A stretch of DNA of 33,502 nt from Blautia glucerasea (GCF_013304385.1 NZ_JAAITU010000044.1:1-33502), one strand, 5' to 3'. Numbered from the stretch's first letter, positions 15,100-23,737 are shown. Translations and numbers: made by a program. Notes: a model not told the origin generated them from the letters alone.

Positions 15100-16533
15100 A
15101 TGAGCACAGACAGATACACAAGTCCGTTATCCGAGCGTTATGCAAGCAGAGAGATGCAGTATATTTTTTCACAGGATATGAAGTTCCGTACCTGGAGAAA
15201 GCTGTGGATCGCACTTGCAGAGACAGAGAAAGAACTGGGGCTTCATATTACCCAGGAGCAGATCGATGAGATGAAAGCCCATGCAGAGGACATCAATTAT
15301 GATGTGGCAAAAGCAAGGGAAAAGGAAGTCCGTCATGATGTAATGTCTCATGTGTACGCTTACGGAGTTCAGTGTCCCAAGGCAAAAGGAATCATCCATC
15401 TGGGAGCTACCTCCTGTTATGTAGGGGACAACACAGATATCATCATTATGGTAGAAGCATTGAAGCTGGTTCAGAAGAAGTTGGTGAATGTTGTTGCAGA
15501 GCTGTCCAGGTTTGCAGACAAATACAAGGATCAGCCCACACTGGCTTTTACACATTTTCAGCCTGCACAGCCTACTACAGTAGGGAAAAGAGCAACCTTA
15601 TGGTGTCAGGAGTTCCTTATGGATCTGGAAGATCTGGAGTATGTACTAGGAACCATCAAGCTGCTTGGCTCCAAAGGAACTACAGGTACACAGGCAAGCT
15701 TCCTGGAGCTTTTTGACGGAGACCAGGAGACTATCGACAAGATCGATCCAATGATCGCACAGAAGATGGGATTTAAGGCATGCTATCCGGTATCCGGCCA
15801 GACCTATTCCAGAAAGGTTGATACCCGTGTTGCAAATATCCTTGCAGGTATTGCTGCCAGCGCACATAAGATGTCCAATGACATCCGTCTTTTACAGCAT
15901 CTGAAAGAAGTGGAAGAGCCTTTTGAGAAGTCTCAGATCGGATCTTCTGCTATGGCATACAAGAGAAATCCTATGAGAAGTGAGCGTATTGCTTCCTTAT
16001 CCAGATATGTGATGATAGATGCATTGAATCCGGCTATCACCTCTGCCACCCAGTGGTTTGAAAGAACTTTGGATGATTCAGCAAATAAGCGTCTTTCCAT
16101 TCCGGAAGGATTCCTTGCTATTGATGGTATACTGGATCTGTGTCTGAATGTGGTTGATGGGTTGGTTGTTTATCCTAAGGTGATCGAGAAGCATATGATG
16201 GCTGAACTTCCGTTTATGGCTACTGAGAACATTATGATGGATGCAGTAAAGGCAGGCGGAGACCGCCAGGAACTGCATGAGCGTATCCGTGAGCTTTCCA
16301 TGGAAGCAGGAAAGACTGTAAAGGTAGAAGGAAAGGATAACAATCTTCTTGAACTGATCGCTGCGGATCCTGCTTTCAACCTTACATTGGAAGAACTGCA
16401 GAAAACAATGGATCCTAAGAAGTATGTTGGCCGTGCAAAAGAGCAGACAGAAAGCTTTGTTGCAAAGGTAGTAACCCCTGTGCTGGATGCCCATAAAGAG
16501 ATGCTTGGCATGCACGCAGAGATTAATGTATAA
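15100..16533 (+). CDS. purB: Adenylosuccinate lyase
   Basis: A 477-residue lyase of the fumarase/aspartase superfamily. It cleaves SAICAR in purine synthesis and adenylosuccinate to AMP and fumarate. The superfamily signature GSSAMAYKRNPMRSE is near residue 280. Other motifs are HLGATSCYVGDNTD and THFQPAQPTTVGKR with the active-site histidine, and the opening YTSPLSERYASREMQYIFSQ. The frame stays open 46 codons farther upstream, but the ATG at 15100 matches the family N-terminus and follows TAGGAGAACG. A type-A structured repeat begins seven bases after the stop. purA, the partner enzyme of the AMP branch, lies 3 kb downstream. Confidence 0.96.
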   Translation: MSTDRYTSPLSERYASREMQYIFSQDMKFRTWRKLWIALAETEKELGLHITQEQIDEMKAHAEDINYDVAKAREKEVRHDVMSHVYAYGVQCPKAKGIIHLGATSCYVGDNTDIIIMVEALKLVQKKLVNVVAELSRFADKYKDQPTLAFTHFQPAQPTTVGKRATLWCQEFLMDLEDLEYVLGTIKLLGSKGTTGTQASFLELFDGDQETIDKIDPMIAQKMGFKACYPVSGQTYSRKVDTRVANILAGIAASAHKMSNDIRLLQHLKEVEEPFEKSQIGSSAMAYKRNPMRSERIASLSRYVMIDALNPAITSATQWFERTLDDSANKRLSIPEGFLAIDGILDLCLNVVDGLVVYPKVIEKHMMAELPFMATENIMMDAVKAGGDRQELHERIRELSMEAGKTVKVEGKDNNLLELIAADPAFNLTLEELQKTMDPKKYVGRAKEQTESFVAKVVTPVLDAHKEMLGMHAEINV

Positions 16534-16539
16534 CAGCCA

Positions 16540-16723
16540 TTTATCTCAGTCGAGAAGACTCCCATTTCTTTCAGGTGGTAAGTAACAGCAAGTTCGTCTC
16601 AGTGGGAGTCCAATCTCCGACTGAGATAAACGCTCCGCGAGGATGCGCAGTGATTCTGTAAAGAATATGTCAGCTTACGCTGACCAGAATCACGCGCCAA
16701 GTCTCGCGGCTGCTCGACTTGAA
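16540..16723 (+). repeat. Type-A structured repeat element, copy 1
   Basis: 184 bases, 180 of them identical to the copy at 25763. Domain 1: a 13-bp perfect outer stem, TTTATCTCAGTCG (16540-16552) with CGACTGAGATAAA (16618-16630), encloses GACTCC/GGAGTC and a small hairpin. Domain 2: CGCGAG (16636-16641) with CTCGCG (16703-16708), GCGC with GCGC, and GTGATTCTG (16650-16658) with CAGAATCAC (16685-16693). A 10-base bulge on one side is topped by GTCAGC-TTAC-GCTGAC. The element ends CTTGAA. No open reading frame of interest is present. It may be a non-coding RNA or a small palindromic mobile element. Confidence 0.8.
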
Positions 16724-16779
16724 AGCTGTGGCTGTTCTGGAAAGCCTGATGGTTTTCCGTGATGGAGGGAGAAAGAAAA

Positions 16780-17337
16780 ATGTTAAAAATTGTGATTATT
16801 GTACTGGCAATAGTTGTACTTTTGGTGCTCTGGCTTGTGTCCTCCTATAATGGATTTGTCAGACTTCGCAACAAAAGCGAAGAAGCCTTTTCAGCTATGG
16901 ATGTATCCTTAAAGAAACGGTATGATCTGATTCCTAATTTTGTGGAAACTGTAAAAGGTTATGCCAAGCACGAACAGGACACACTTCAGGCTGTGATCAA
17001 TGCCAGAAATATGGCTATGAATGCCAACAGTCCGGAGCAGAAAATAGCAAATGACAATGCACTTTCAGGTACACTGAAAAGTCTGTTTGCACTTACAGAA
17101 AGTTATCCGGATCTGAAAGCAAACCAGAACTTTCTGAGTCTGCAGAATCAGCTTTCCCGTATTGAGGAAGAAATTGCAGGTTCAAGAAGATACTATAATG
17201 GTGTTGTTAATAAATACAACACGAAAACAGAGATGTTCCCAGGCAATATTCTTGCGTCACTTTTCGGCTTCAAGAGAAAACCTCTTTATGAAGTAAATTC
17301 TGATGCTGAAAGAGAAAATGTAAAGGTTTCTTTTTGA
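16780..17337 (+). CDS. LemA family protein
   Basis: A 185-residue LemA-family protein. One N-terminal membrane helix (about residues 3-22, KIVIIVLAIVVLLVLWLVSS) is followed by the conserved YNGFVRLRNKSEEAFSAMDV and LKKRYDLIPNFVETVKGYAKHE, then a long helical bundle ending NKYNTKTEMFPGNILASLFGF. The function is unresolved; most of the protein is predicted outside the membrane. The ATG at 16780 is preferred because GGAGGG (16764-16769) lies just upstream; the frame extends seven codons further. Pairing with a DUF2207 gene is common in Firmicutes. Confidence 0.92.
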   Translation: MLKIVIIVLAIVVLLVLWLVSSYNGFVRLRNKSEEAFSAMDVSLKKRYDLIPNFVETVKGYAKHEQDTLQAVINARNMAMNANSPEQKIANDNALSGTLKSLFALTESYPDLKANQNFLSLQNQLSRIEEEIAGSRRYYNGVVNKYNTKTEMFPGNILASLFGFKRKPLYEVNSDAERENVKVSF

Positions 17338-17371
17338 CATCAAACAAGAAACCTGAGCAGGAGGAGAAAGT

Positions 17372-19345
17372 ATGCTTAAGAAAGTCAGCCTGTCAACAAT
17401 ATTCCAGATCGGCATACTGGTTGTTATTGGAATCATGTTTTGTATGACAGGGAATATCCTGGGAGTGGTAAGCGGTGACAGCAGCACCCTTGAATATGAC
17501 CACAATATGGATACTGAGAATTACCATGTGGAAGTGACCATTGGGGAAGACAACAGTTACCTGGTAAGTGAGACGATCCAGGTGGACATGCTTAGGGAAC
17601 GCCATGGAATTTACCGCTATATTCCAATGAAAGGCACCATTCAGAATGTGCAAGGGGAAAAGATCCCTTATTTTGCTGATATAGAGTTGGAATACTGCAA
17701 TACAAATGTAGAAGAGAGTACAGACGAGGGTTTCTATGTTCTTAAGCTTGGAGATGCGGATCATACGGTATATGGCCCACAGACCTATTACATGGAGTAC
17801 TCAGTTACACCGTTAGTACAAGAAAAAGCATATACAGATGTATATTACAACCTGTTTCCTTTAAGCTGGCAGAATGTGATTCCAGAAGGCAGCAGCTTTA
17901 TAGTAAGCTTTCCAAAGAATTTTGATCATGAAAAGCTGGAATTATATTATGGAAGTTACGGATCGACTGCAGATGGGAAGGAACTGATGGATCTTGTCTG
18001 GGATGGGAATACCCTGGAAGGTACGCTGACCCAGGATATGGAATTTGGCAGCGGCATTACCATGTATGTCCAGATGGGAGATGATTATTTTACAGGAAGT
18101 AATCTGATCCCTCCTGTGAATACGATCCTGGTGGCTGCTTCCGTGGTGATCCTGGTGCTGGTGATCTTTATGTTCCAACATTTCGGGAGGGACGAAGAGA
18201 TCATTACATCTGTACAGTTTCAGCCCCCTGTAGATCTGGACAGTGCAGCAGTAGGGTATATTATTGACGGCAGTGTGGAGGATAAGGATGTTTTGTCCCT
18301 GATCCTTTACTGGGCAGACAGAGGTCATCTTCAGATCAAAGATACCGGCAAGAAAAAGGATCTTACACTGATAAAGACAGCACTTCCATTGCCTGTGGAT
18401 GCTCCCAAATATGAAAGAACCCTGTTTGATAAGCTTTTCAAAAAAGGGGATTCTGTCAGGATTTCTAGCCTGAAATATAAATGTGCAGGTACAATTGATA
18501 CGGTTAAGAGCCAGGTTAAGGATTATGTGAAGGCAAAGGGCGGTCTTTATACCACTTCCTCTACTGTGGCAAGAGTGTTTGCTGTTCTGATCAGCTTTGT
18601 GCCCATGTGCATCTTTCTTGTGATGATGCTTGTGCTGAATAAGTTTTGGATCCTGCAGCAGATTTTCAGTGTGTTTTCACTGATTCTGATGGTGATCGGT
18701 ATGGTTCTTCTTTGCTCTGCTGTTGATAAATGGCATGGCAGGCGAGGTGCCGGCCGTATTGGAGGCGGGTTCATAGGAATCTGTTTTTACCTGTGTGGGA
18801 TTGCACTTGTGACAGGTATTTATCTCTCCGGCTTAAGACAGCAGAATGTGTTTGATTTTACACGTGGGCTGGCAGTGGCAGCAGTGGCATCCTTTATATG
18901 CCTGTTCTTTACAGCATTTATGAAAAAAAGAACTGAAAAATGTGTGGATTGGATGGGACGTTTGCTTGGGCTTAGGGAGTTTATTAAAACAGCAGAGCTT
19001 GACCGTTTGAAGGCAATGGCAGAAGATAATCCGGAATGGTTTTATAGTGTACTGCCATACACCTATGTGTTCGGTCTTTCTGATGTATTTGCAAAGAGAC
19101 TGGAAACCTTAGCTATTCCTGCACCTGAGTGGTATGTAAGCAGTTCCCCGGATTACGTAACATGGAATTATTATATGTTCAGCAGGCAGATGTCAAAGAG
19201 CATGCAGCATGTAACAAGCACCCTTACCAAGGTGGATCCGGGAAGTTCATCAGGAGGCGGAAGCAGCGGAGGATCTTCCGGTGGAAGCAGCAGCGGAGGC
19301 TTTTCTGGCGGCGGTTTTGGCGGCGGAGGCGGCGGAAGCTGGTAA
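17372..19345 (+). CDS. DUF2207 domain membrane protein with Gly-Ser tail
   Basis: 657 residues. An N-terminal membrane or signal segment (QIGILVVIGIMFCMTGNIL) is followed by the extracellular DUF2207 domain (YHVEVTIGEDNSYLVSETIQVD, then GIYRYIPM). Further membrane helices lie at about residues 250-270 and 400-520. A cytoplasmic segment between them includes VGYIIDGSVEDKDVLSLILYWADRG. The C-terminus is almost pure glycine and serine and ends GGGGGGSW, as in many DUF2207/TPM-type proteins. Function is unknown; a cell-envelope role together with LemA is an inference from pairing. The start is ATG at 17372 after GGAGGAG. A type-B structured repeat begins 13 bases after the stop. Confidence 0.9.
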   Translation: MLKKVSLSTIFQIGILVVIGIMFCMTGNILGVVSGDSSTLEYDHNMDTENYHVEVTIGEDNSYLVSETIQVDMLRERHGIYRYIPMKGTIQNVQGEKIPYFADIELEYCNTNVEESTDEGFYVLKLGDADHTVYGPQTYYMEYSVTPLVQEKAYTDVYYNLFPLSWQNVIPEGSSFIVSFPKNFDHEKLELYYGSYGSTADGKELMDLVWDGNTLEGTLTQDMEFGSGITMYVQMGDDYFTGSNLIPPVNTILVAASVVILVLVIFMFQHFGRDEEIITSVQFQPPVDLDSAAVGYIIDGSVEDKDVLSLILYWADRGHLQIKDTGKKKDLTLIKTALPLPVDAPKYERTLFDKLFKKGDSVRISSLKYKCAGTIDTVKSQVKDYVKAKGGLYTTSSTVARVFAVLISFVPMCIFLVMMLVLNKFWILQQIFSVFSLILMVIGMVLLCSAVDKWHGRRGAGRIGGGFIGICFYLCGIALVTGIYLSGLRQQNVFDFTRGLAVAAVASFICLFFTAFMKKRTEKCVDWMGRLLGLREFIKTAELDRLKAMAEDNPEWFYSVLPYTYVFGLSDVFAKRLETLAIPAPEWYVSSSPDYVTWNYYMFSRQMSKSMQHVTSTLTKVDPGSSSGGGSSGGSSGGSSSGGFSGGGFGGGGGGSW

Positions 19346-19358
19346 TGTGGTTTTAGAA

Positions 19359-19538
19359 ATATCAGCTGGGAGATGACTCCCACCTCTATAGGTGGTGAGC
19401 AACAAGCTGGTATCAGTGGTGGGAGTCAATCCCCCAGCTGATATAGCCTCCGGCAGGATTGCAGAGGTGCGCAGGAGAAGTATGTCATGCAATTGCATGA
19501 CGCGCACCTCGCAGCAAGAATGCCGAGGCATTCTTGAA
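19359..19538 (+). repeat. Type-B structured repeat element, full copy
   Basis: 180 bases. Domain 1: the outer stem ATATCAGCTGGG (19359-19370) with CCCAGCTGATAT (19433-19444) encloses GACTCCCAC (19375-19383) with GTGGGAGTC (19419-19427), or alternatively the hairpin CACCT-CTAT-AGGTG. Domain 2: GAGGTGCGC (19464-19472) pairs with GCGCACCTC (19502-19510). An 11-base one-sided bulge (19473-19483) is capped by GTCATGC-AATT-GCATGAC. The 3' end is AAGAATGCC-GA-GGCATTCTT followed by GAA. The layout equals that of the type-A elements although the stems differ in sequence. Confidence 0.8.
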
Positions 19539-19555
19539 TAAAAAAATAGTATAGG

Positions 19556-19580
19556 ATGTTTCCGGATTTACGGTAAACAT
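19556..19580 (+). promoter_or_regulatory. purA leader hairpin resembling that of purB
   Basis: ATGTTTCCG (19556-19564) pairs with CGG-T-AAACAT (19571-19580), with one bulged T and a 6-base loop. The same elements (ATGTTT, CCG, CGG, AAACAT) in the same order occur in the purB leader at 15010-15038. It ends 26 bases before the purA start. I do not see a convincing purA promoter next to it. Confidence 0.55.
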
Positions 19581-19606
19581 AAAAAGACACGAGGAGGAAT
19601 TGTGTT

Positions 19607-20887
19607 ATGATCAAAGCAGTAGTAGGCGCTAACTGGGGCGATGAGGGAAAAGGAAAGATTACCGATATGTTGGCTCAGGAAGCGGATGTTGTTGTAAGAT
19701 TCCAGGGAGGAGCTAATGCAGGACATACCATCGTCAATGACTATGGCAAATTTGCACTGCATACACTTCCATCTGGTGTATTTTCCGGTCGTACCACAAG
19801 TGTGATCGGAAATGGTGTGGCACTGGATATTCCTGTATTTTTTAAAGAATATAATGAGATTGTCAGCAGAGGCGTACCGGCACCTAAGATCCTGATCTCT
19901 GACAGAGCACAGATCGTTATGCCTTATCATCCTCTGTTTGATCAGTATGAGGAGGAAAGACTGGGAGGCAGATCCTTTGGATCTACCAAATCAGGTATTG
20001 CACCTTTCTATTCCGACAAATATGCAAAGATCGGTTTTCAGGTAAATGAACTGTTTGACAATGAGAAACTGAGAGAGAAGGTTGAAAGCGTTTGCCAGGT
20101 TAAGAATGTTATGTTAGAGCATCTTTACCATAAGCCGCTTCTGAATCCGGATGAGATCATGGATAAGCTGATGGAATACAAAGAAATGGTTGCTCCATAT
20201 GTAGGAGACGTATCTCTTTTCCTGTGGAACGCACTGAAAGAAGGGAAAGAGATCCTTCTTGAGGGACAGCTTGGTTCCATGAAAGATCCTGATCATGGTA
20301 TCTACCCAATGGTTACATCTTCTTCTACACTGGCAGGCTATGGTGCCATCGGTGCAGGAGTTCCTCCATATGAGATCAAGAAGATCATTGCTGTAAGTAA
20401 AGCATATTCCAGTGCTGTAGGTGCTGGTGCATTTGTATCTGAGATCTTTGGTGATGAGGCTGATGAACTGAGAAAACGCGGTGGTGACGGCGGTGAGTTT
20501 GGTGCTACTACCGGACGCCCAAGACGTATGGGATGGTATGACTGTGTTGCATCCAAGTATGGCTGCCGTATCCAGGGAGCTACAGATGTGGCTTTTACAG
20601 TTCTTGATGTTCTTGGATATCTGGATGAGATTCCGGTTTGTGTAGGATATGAGATTGACGGTCAGGTAACAACTGATTTCCCAACTACCTGCAAGCTGGA
20701 AAAAGCAAAACCCGTACTGGAAAAGCTTCCGGGATGGAAATGTGATATCCGCGGAATCAAGAAATACGAAGATCTTCCGGAAAACTGCAGAAATTATATT
20801 GAGTTTATTGAGAAGCAGATCGAGTGCCCGATTACAATGGTTTCAAACGGACCGGGAAGAAATGATATTATTTATAGAAACAGGTAA
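19607..20887 (+). CDS. purA: Adenylosuccinate synthetase
   Basis: 426 residues, the normal length. The GTP-dependent enzyme joins IMP and aspartate. Motifs are NWGDEGKGKITDML (active-site Asp, about residues 9-22), GGANAGHTIV with the catalytic His, LEGQLGSMKDPDHGIYPMVTSSSTLAGYGAIG (IMP loop), TTGRPRRMGWYDC, and SNGPGRNDII at the C-terminus. The start is ATG at 19607 behind GAGGAGGAA. Product of this enzyme feeds PurB, encoded upstream; the two genes frame lemA and DUF2207 but have separate leaders. Confidence 0.97.
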   Translation: MIKAVVGANWGDEGKGKITDMLAQEADVVVRFQGGANAGHTIVNDYGKFALHTLPSGVFSGRTTSVIGNGVALDIPVFFKEYNEIVSRGVPAPKILISDRAQIVMPYHPLFDQYEEERLGGRSFGSTKSGIAPFYSDKYAKIGFQVNELFDNEKLREKVESVCQVKNVMLEHLYHKPLLNPDEIMDKLMEYKEMVAPYVGDVSLFLWNALKEGKEILLEGQLGSMKDPDHGIYPMVTSSSTLAGYGAIGAGVPPYEIKKIIAVSKAYSSAVGAGAFVSEIFGDEADELRKRGGDGGEFGATTGRPRRMGWYDCVASKYGCRIQGATDVAFTVLDVLGYLDEIPVCVGYEIDGQVTTDFPTTCKLEKAKPVLEKLPGWKCDIRGIKKYEDLPENCRNYIEFIEKQIECPITMVSNGPGRNDIIYRNR

Positions 20888-20894
20888 AAGTTTT

Positions 20895-20937
20895 GAGGGA
20901 CCGGCCAGTGGAGAACAGCTTGCTGGCCCCTCTTTTT
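20895..20937 (+). terminator. purA terminator
   Basis: GGCCAG (20903-20908) pairs with CTGGCC (20923-20928), extended by GAGG (20895-20898) with CCTC (20929-20932), and is followed by a run of T. It separates purA from the HAD gene. Confidence 0.75.
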
Positions 20938-20961
20938 ATCTGTCAGGAAGGCGGAAGTATT

Positions 20962-21765
20962 ATGAAAAATTTAAAAAAGGCAGCTGCGATTTTAGGAATA
21001 GTGGTTCTTCTGCTGGCAGCCTGTATGCCAATGTTTTTTGCAATGACAGACAGCAATCTGTTCAGGGCTTCCTGGGGAGTAGCCATTCTTGTGCCTATTC
21101 TTGGATATCTGTTTTGGATGATGTACAGGCTGCTGGATAAAAGAAAAGGGAGTGCAGAGGGTAAAATGAAAAATGTGATTTTTGATGTAGGACTGGTTCT
21201 GGTTGACTTTGACTGGCAGGGGTATCTTAAGTCTTTTGGCTTTCCAGAGGAAGAGAATAAGCTGATCGGTGAAAAGGTATTTCTCAGCCAGCAGTGGAAT
21301 GAGAGAGATCGCGGCCTTTATGATGAGGAAACTTACGTAAAGGCTTTTGAAAGAGCATTACCGGAATATGCACAGGATGTAAGGAAGGTTCTGGAAGGTT
21401 CCGGTAAAACTATTAAGGTGCGGGATTATGCAGATACCTGGACAAAGTACCTGAGAAGCAAAGGGTATCGTCTGTATGTGCTTTCCAATTACTGTGATTA
21501 TGCATTAAAACAAACAAGAAAGGATCTTACTTTCCTGAAAAATATGGATGGGATCATTTTTTCCTGCGAAGTGCAGCAGCTGAAACCGGAAAAGGATATT
21601 TATGAAACCCTGCTGGGCAGATACGGGCTGAAAGCAGAAGAAAGTGTATTTCTGGATGACAGGGCTGAGAATTGTGAGGCGGCCAGACAGCTTGGCATCC
21701 ATGCCATCCAGTTTCATGATTTTAAGCAGGCAGTGGCCGAGCTGGAGAAGCTGGGCATAAAATAA
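20962..21765 (+). CDS. Membrane-anchored HAD family hydrolase
   Basis: 267 residues from ATG 20962, which follows AGGAAGGCGG. Two N-terminal membrane helices (about residues 7-28 and 37-57) precede a HAD domain beginning at Met69. HAD motifs: IFDVGLVLVDFD carries the nucleophile Asp, with Gly instead of Asp two residues on, as in the YihX-like class; LSNYCDY is motif II; LKPEKDIYE supplies the lysine; and FLDDRAENCEAA is motif IV. Such enzymes are small-molecule phosphatases; the substrate is unknown. An internal ATG at 21166 with AGAGGG just upstream could initiate a soluble form. The frame extends 23 codons upstream of 20962, overlapping the purA terminator, and is not preferred. Confidence 0.8.
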   Translation: MKNLKKAAAILGIVVLLLAACMPMFFAMTDSNLFRASWGVAILVPILGYLFWMMYRLLDKRKGSAEGKMKNVIFDVGLVLVDFDWQGYLKSFGFPEEENKLIGEKVFLSQQWNERDRGLYDEETYVKAFERALPEYAQDVRKVLEGSGKTIKVRDYADTWTKYLRSKGYRLYVLSNYCDYALKQTRKDLTFLKNMDGIIFSCEVQQLKPEKDIYETLLGRYGLKAEESVFLDDRAENCEAARQLGIHAIQFHDFKQAVAELEKLGIK

Positions 21766-21806
21766 ATGCGGAAAGCAGTCCTTATCTGTACCGCATTCCG
21801 CATTTT
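21765..21806 (+). terminator. Terminator after the HAD gene
   Basis: AATGCGGAA (21765-21773) pairs with TTCCGCATT (21796-21804), followed by TT. The 22-base loop is long, and the hairpin begins at the stop codon. Confidence 0.6.
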
Positions 21807-21827
21807 CCAGGGGAGGATATAAGTTAC

Positions 21828-21880
21828 AGTAACTGTTTGGTACCGGCAGAAGCCTGCCTGCTGAACAGTTACTTTTGCTT
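21828..21880 (+). repeat. Large inverted repeat, possible second terminator
   Basis: AGTAACTGTT (21828-21837) is perfectly complementary to AACAGTTACT (21864-21873), with an inner GGCAG/CTGCC hairpin and a T-rich tail (TTTGCTTT). It lies in the 324-base gap between the HAD and SEC-C genes. A shorter related string, GAACAGTTACG, occurs in the gap near 12516. The rest of this gap before the promoter at 21986 shows nothing recognisable. Confidence 0.5.
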
Positions 21881-21985
21881 TATCATTTGTAATGACGTCA
21901 TTGAAGGGGTTCAATGAACAATCATAGTATAGGCATATAGAATTGATTTTATACATGGAAAAAAACGCGTAATCTGCTAAAAGAA

Positions 21986-22014
21986 TTGCGTAATGATTTA
22001 AAAGATGTTATAAT
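21986..22014 (+). promoter_or_regulatory. Sigma-A promoter of the SEC-C gene
   Basis: TTGCGT (21986-21991), a 17-bp spacer and TATAAT (22009-22014) lie about 75 bases before the start. The string GCGTAAT occurs twice around the -35 region (21967 and 21988). Confidence 0.65.
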
Positions 22015-22089
22015 AGATGAAATCCGGTCTGCAGATGCAGGACCTAAGGAAATGAAAAATGAATCTTATTTGAAAAGAGGAACCAAGAA

Positions 22090-22605
22090 ATGAGCGACAA
22101 GACCATTTTAGAGCAGTGGCGTGGGATTGCCTATGATCAGCAGGCAGACCGCAATAAACTCCAGAGATTCTGGGCAAATTATTTTAACATTGAAAAAGGT
22201 ATTTATGAGCAGCTTTTAGAGAATCCGGATGAGGTTGTTACCGGCACAGTAAAAGAGCTTGCTGAGAAATATGGACAGGAAGTACTTACCATGGTAGGTT
22301 TCCTGGATGGTATTAATGACAGCCTGAAGGTGAAGAATCCTATTGAGACTATGGATGAGAATACAACTGTAAGTCTGTGCTTTGACAAAGAACTTCTGTA
22401 TAAGAATATGGTAGATGCAAAAGCAGACTGGCTGTATGAACTGCCTCAGTGGGATAAGATCTTTACTCCTGAGAAGAGAAAAGAACTTTATTTGGAGCAG
22501 AAGAAGTCAGGAACTGTGATCAAGCCACATAAAGTAGGCCGTAATGATCCATGTCCTTGCGGAAGCGGCAAGAAATATAAATATTGCTGTGGCAGAAATA
22601 AATAA
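22090..22605 (+). CDS. SEC-C motif protein
   Basis: 171 residues. The C-terminus holds a clear SEC-C zinc-binding motif, [17 protein letters not shown], like that at the end of SecA. The first 150 residues are helical and not recognised as an enzyme. The N-terminal region ([29 protein letters not shown]) matches small SEC-C proteins that I recall in Clostridia. Function is unknown; the zinc knuckle suggests binding to ribosomes, SecB-like chaperones or nucleic acid (inference). The ATG is preceded by AAAAGAGGAACC, and the gene has its own promoter. Confidence 0.85.
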   Translation: MSDKTILEQWRGIAYDQQADRNKLQRFWANYFNIEKGIYEQLLENPDEVVTGTVKELAEKYGQEVLTMVGFLDGINDSLKVKNPIETMDENTTVSLCFDKELLYKNMVDAKADWLYELPQWDKIFTPEKRKELYLEQKKSGTVIKPHKVGRNDPCPCGSGKKYKYCCGRNK

Positions 22606-22617
22606 AACGGTTTTTTG

Positions 22618-23364
22618 ATGAACGTATTCATTTTTTCGGCAGGTATTCTTTGCCTGACCTATTATATAGTAATTATTATCCATGCAGGTATTACGGCAGA
22701 TTTTGCCTGGATCTGGCCTGCAGGAACTGTTCTTTTGTGGGGATGGTGTCTGGTCAGACGACACATGGAACGATATGAACTGCAGCTTCCTGACTGGATC
22801 AGTATGGCAGGTTATGTGCTGCTGGCAGCAGGTATTTGCTTATTTACATTTCTGTTGATCTGTGTGATCCACGGGATGCAGGCAAAAGGAAAACCGGGAC
22901 TTGAGTATGTAGTTGTTCTTGGGGCGCAGGTGAGAGGGCAGAAGCCATCAAAGGCATTGAAGATGCGTCTGGAAGCGGCCAGGGCTTATGCCAGGGAGAA
23001 TCCTGATACTGTCCTGATCTTGTCCGGCGGGCAGGGACCTGGTGAAGATATCACAGAAGCAAAGTGTATGGCAGAGTATCTGCTAGTACATGGGATAGGA
23101 AAAGGGCAGATGATCCTCGAGGAACGGTCTGTAAGTACCAGGGAGAATCTCGTTTTTTCTGATCAGTTGACTGGATGCAGTCATGGGAATTGCGGGATCT
23201 TGTCCAATAATTTTCATATTTATCGTGCACTGTGTCTTGCAAGAAAGTTAGGATATCAGGATTTATGCGGTATCGGAGCAAAGTCGGATCTGATCATGCA
23301 GGTACATTATGTGATACGGGAGACAGCAGCCCTAATAAAAGAAAAAATATCCGGGAATATCTGA
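22618..23364 (+). CDS. YdcF family (DUF218) membrane protein
   Basis: 248 residues. About three hydrophobic segments lie in the first 90 residues, then the DUF218/YdcF domain: EYVVVLGAQVRGQKPSKALKMRLEAA, TVLILSGGQGPGEDITEA and LEERSVSTRENLVFS. ILSNNFHIYRALCLARKLG and the C-terminal YVIRETAALIK complete the family pattern. Relatives include SanA and ElyC in E. coli, linked to envelope integrity; a biochemical activity is not established here. The start is ATG 22618 (a TTG lies one codon before). The ribosome site is weak, and the gene begins 12 bases after the SEC-C stop, so coupling is likely. Confidence 0.87.
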   Translation: MNVFIFSAGILCLTYYIVIIIHAGITADFAWIWPAGTVLLWGWCLVRRHMERYELQLPDWISMAGYVLLAAGICLFTFLLICVIHGMQAKGKPGLEYVVVLGAQVRGQKPSKALKMRLEAARAYARENPDTVLILSGGQGPGEDITEAKCMAEYLLVHGIGKGQMILEERSVSTRENLVFSDQLTGCSHGNCGILSNNFHIYRALCLARKLGYQDLCGIGAKSDLIMQVHYVIRETAALIKEKISGNI

Positions 23365-23373
23365 GTCAGCCCA

Positions 23374-23402
23374 TTGACAAACAGAATTTCCGCATATATA
23401 AT
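23374..23402 (+). promoter_or_regulatory. Consensus promoter of the T-box/thrS unit
   Basis: TTGACA (23374-23379), exactly 17 bp and TATAAT (23397-23402) form a perfect sigma-A promoter, ten bases after the YdcF stop. Transcription should begin near 23409. Confidence 0.85.
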
Positions 23403-23423
23403 GAGTGCGTAATAAGGAAAAAC

Positions 23424-23667
23424 GATGAAGAGAAGAGTAGGCTGCAGAACGATTCAGAGAGAGACATATAGGTGTGATTGTCTTATCGTAAAGTAGTTGA
23501 AGACCACCTCCGAGTGACTTTAATACAGTCCGGTGATTCCGTTATCATCAAATAAGTGGCCATTTTATACGATAGTATCAGCAGATAGTATGATCTGGCA
23601 AGCAGGGTGGAACCGCGAATGTTTATTCGTCCCTTACAGTGCATATGCATTGTAAGGGATTTTTTTG
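23424..23667 (+). promoter_or_regulatory. T-box leader (tRNA-Thr sensing riboswitch)
   Basis: The T-box sequence AGGGTGGAACCGCG is at 23604-23617. It is followed by an intrinsic terminator: CCCTTACAGTGC (23631-23642) with GCATTGTAAGGG (23647-23658) and a run of seven T. Stem I begins with GATGAAGAGAAGAGTA (23424-23439) and has the distal AGAGAGAGACATATAGGTG region. GAAGACC (23499-23505) offers the threonine codon ACC at 23503-23505 as likely specifier, which agrees with thrS downstream. Uncharged tRNA-Thr would stabilise the antiterminator and allow thrS expression. This fills most of the 373-base gap before thrS. Confidence 0.93.
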
Positions 23668-23737
23668 TATAATTTCATAAAAAAAGAGACGCATCCGTTG
23701 GGAACCCTCACATTAATAAGTGAAAAGGAGAAAGAAC

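Noticed and set aside
15646..16565. Antisense frames across purB and the type-A repeat
   Set aside because: They overlap a secure purB gene and have no ribosome sites or family signatures.
19129..19531. Arg-rich and Pro-rich open frames around the end of the DUF2207 gene
   Set aside because: They are out-of-frame or antisense readings of the Gly-Ser repeat coding region and of the type-B element.
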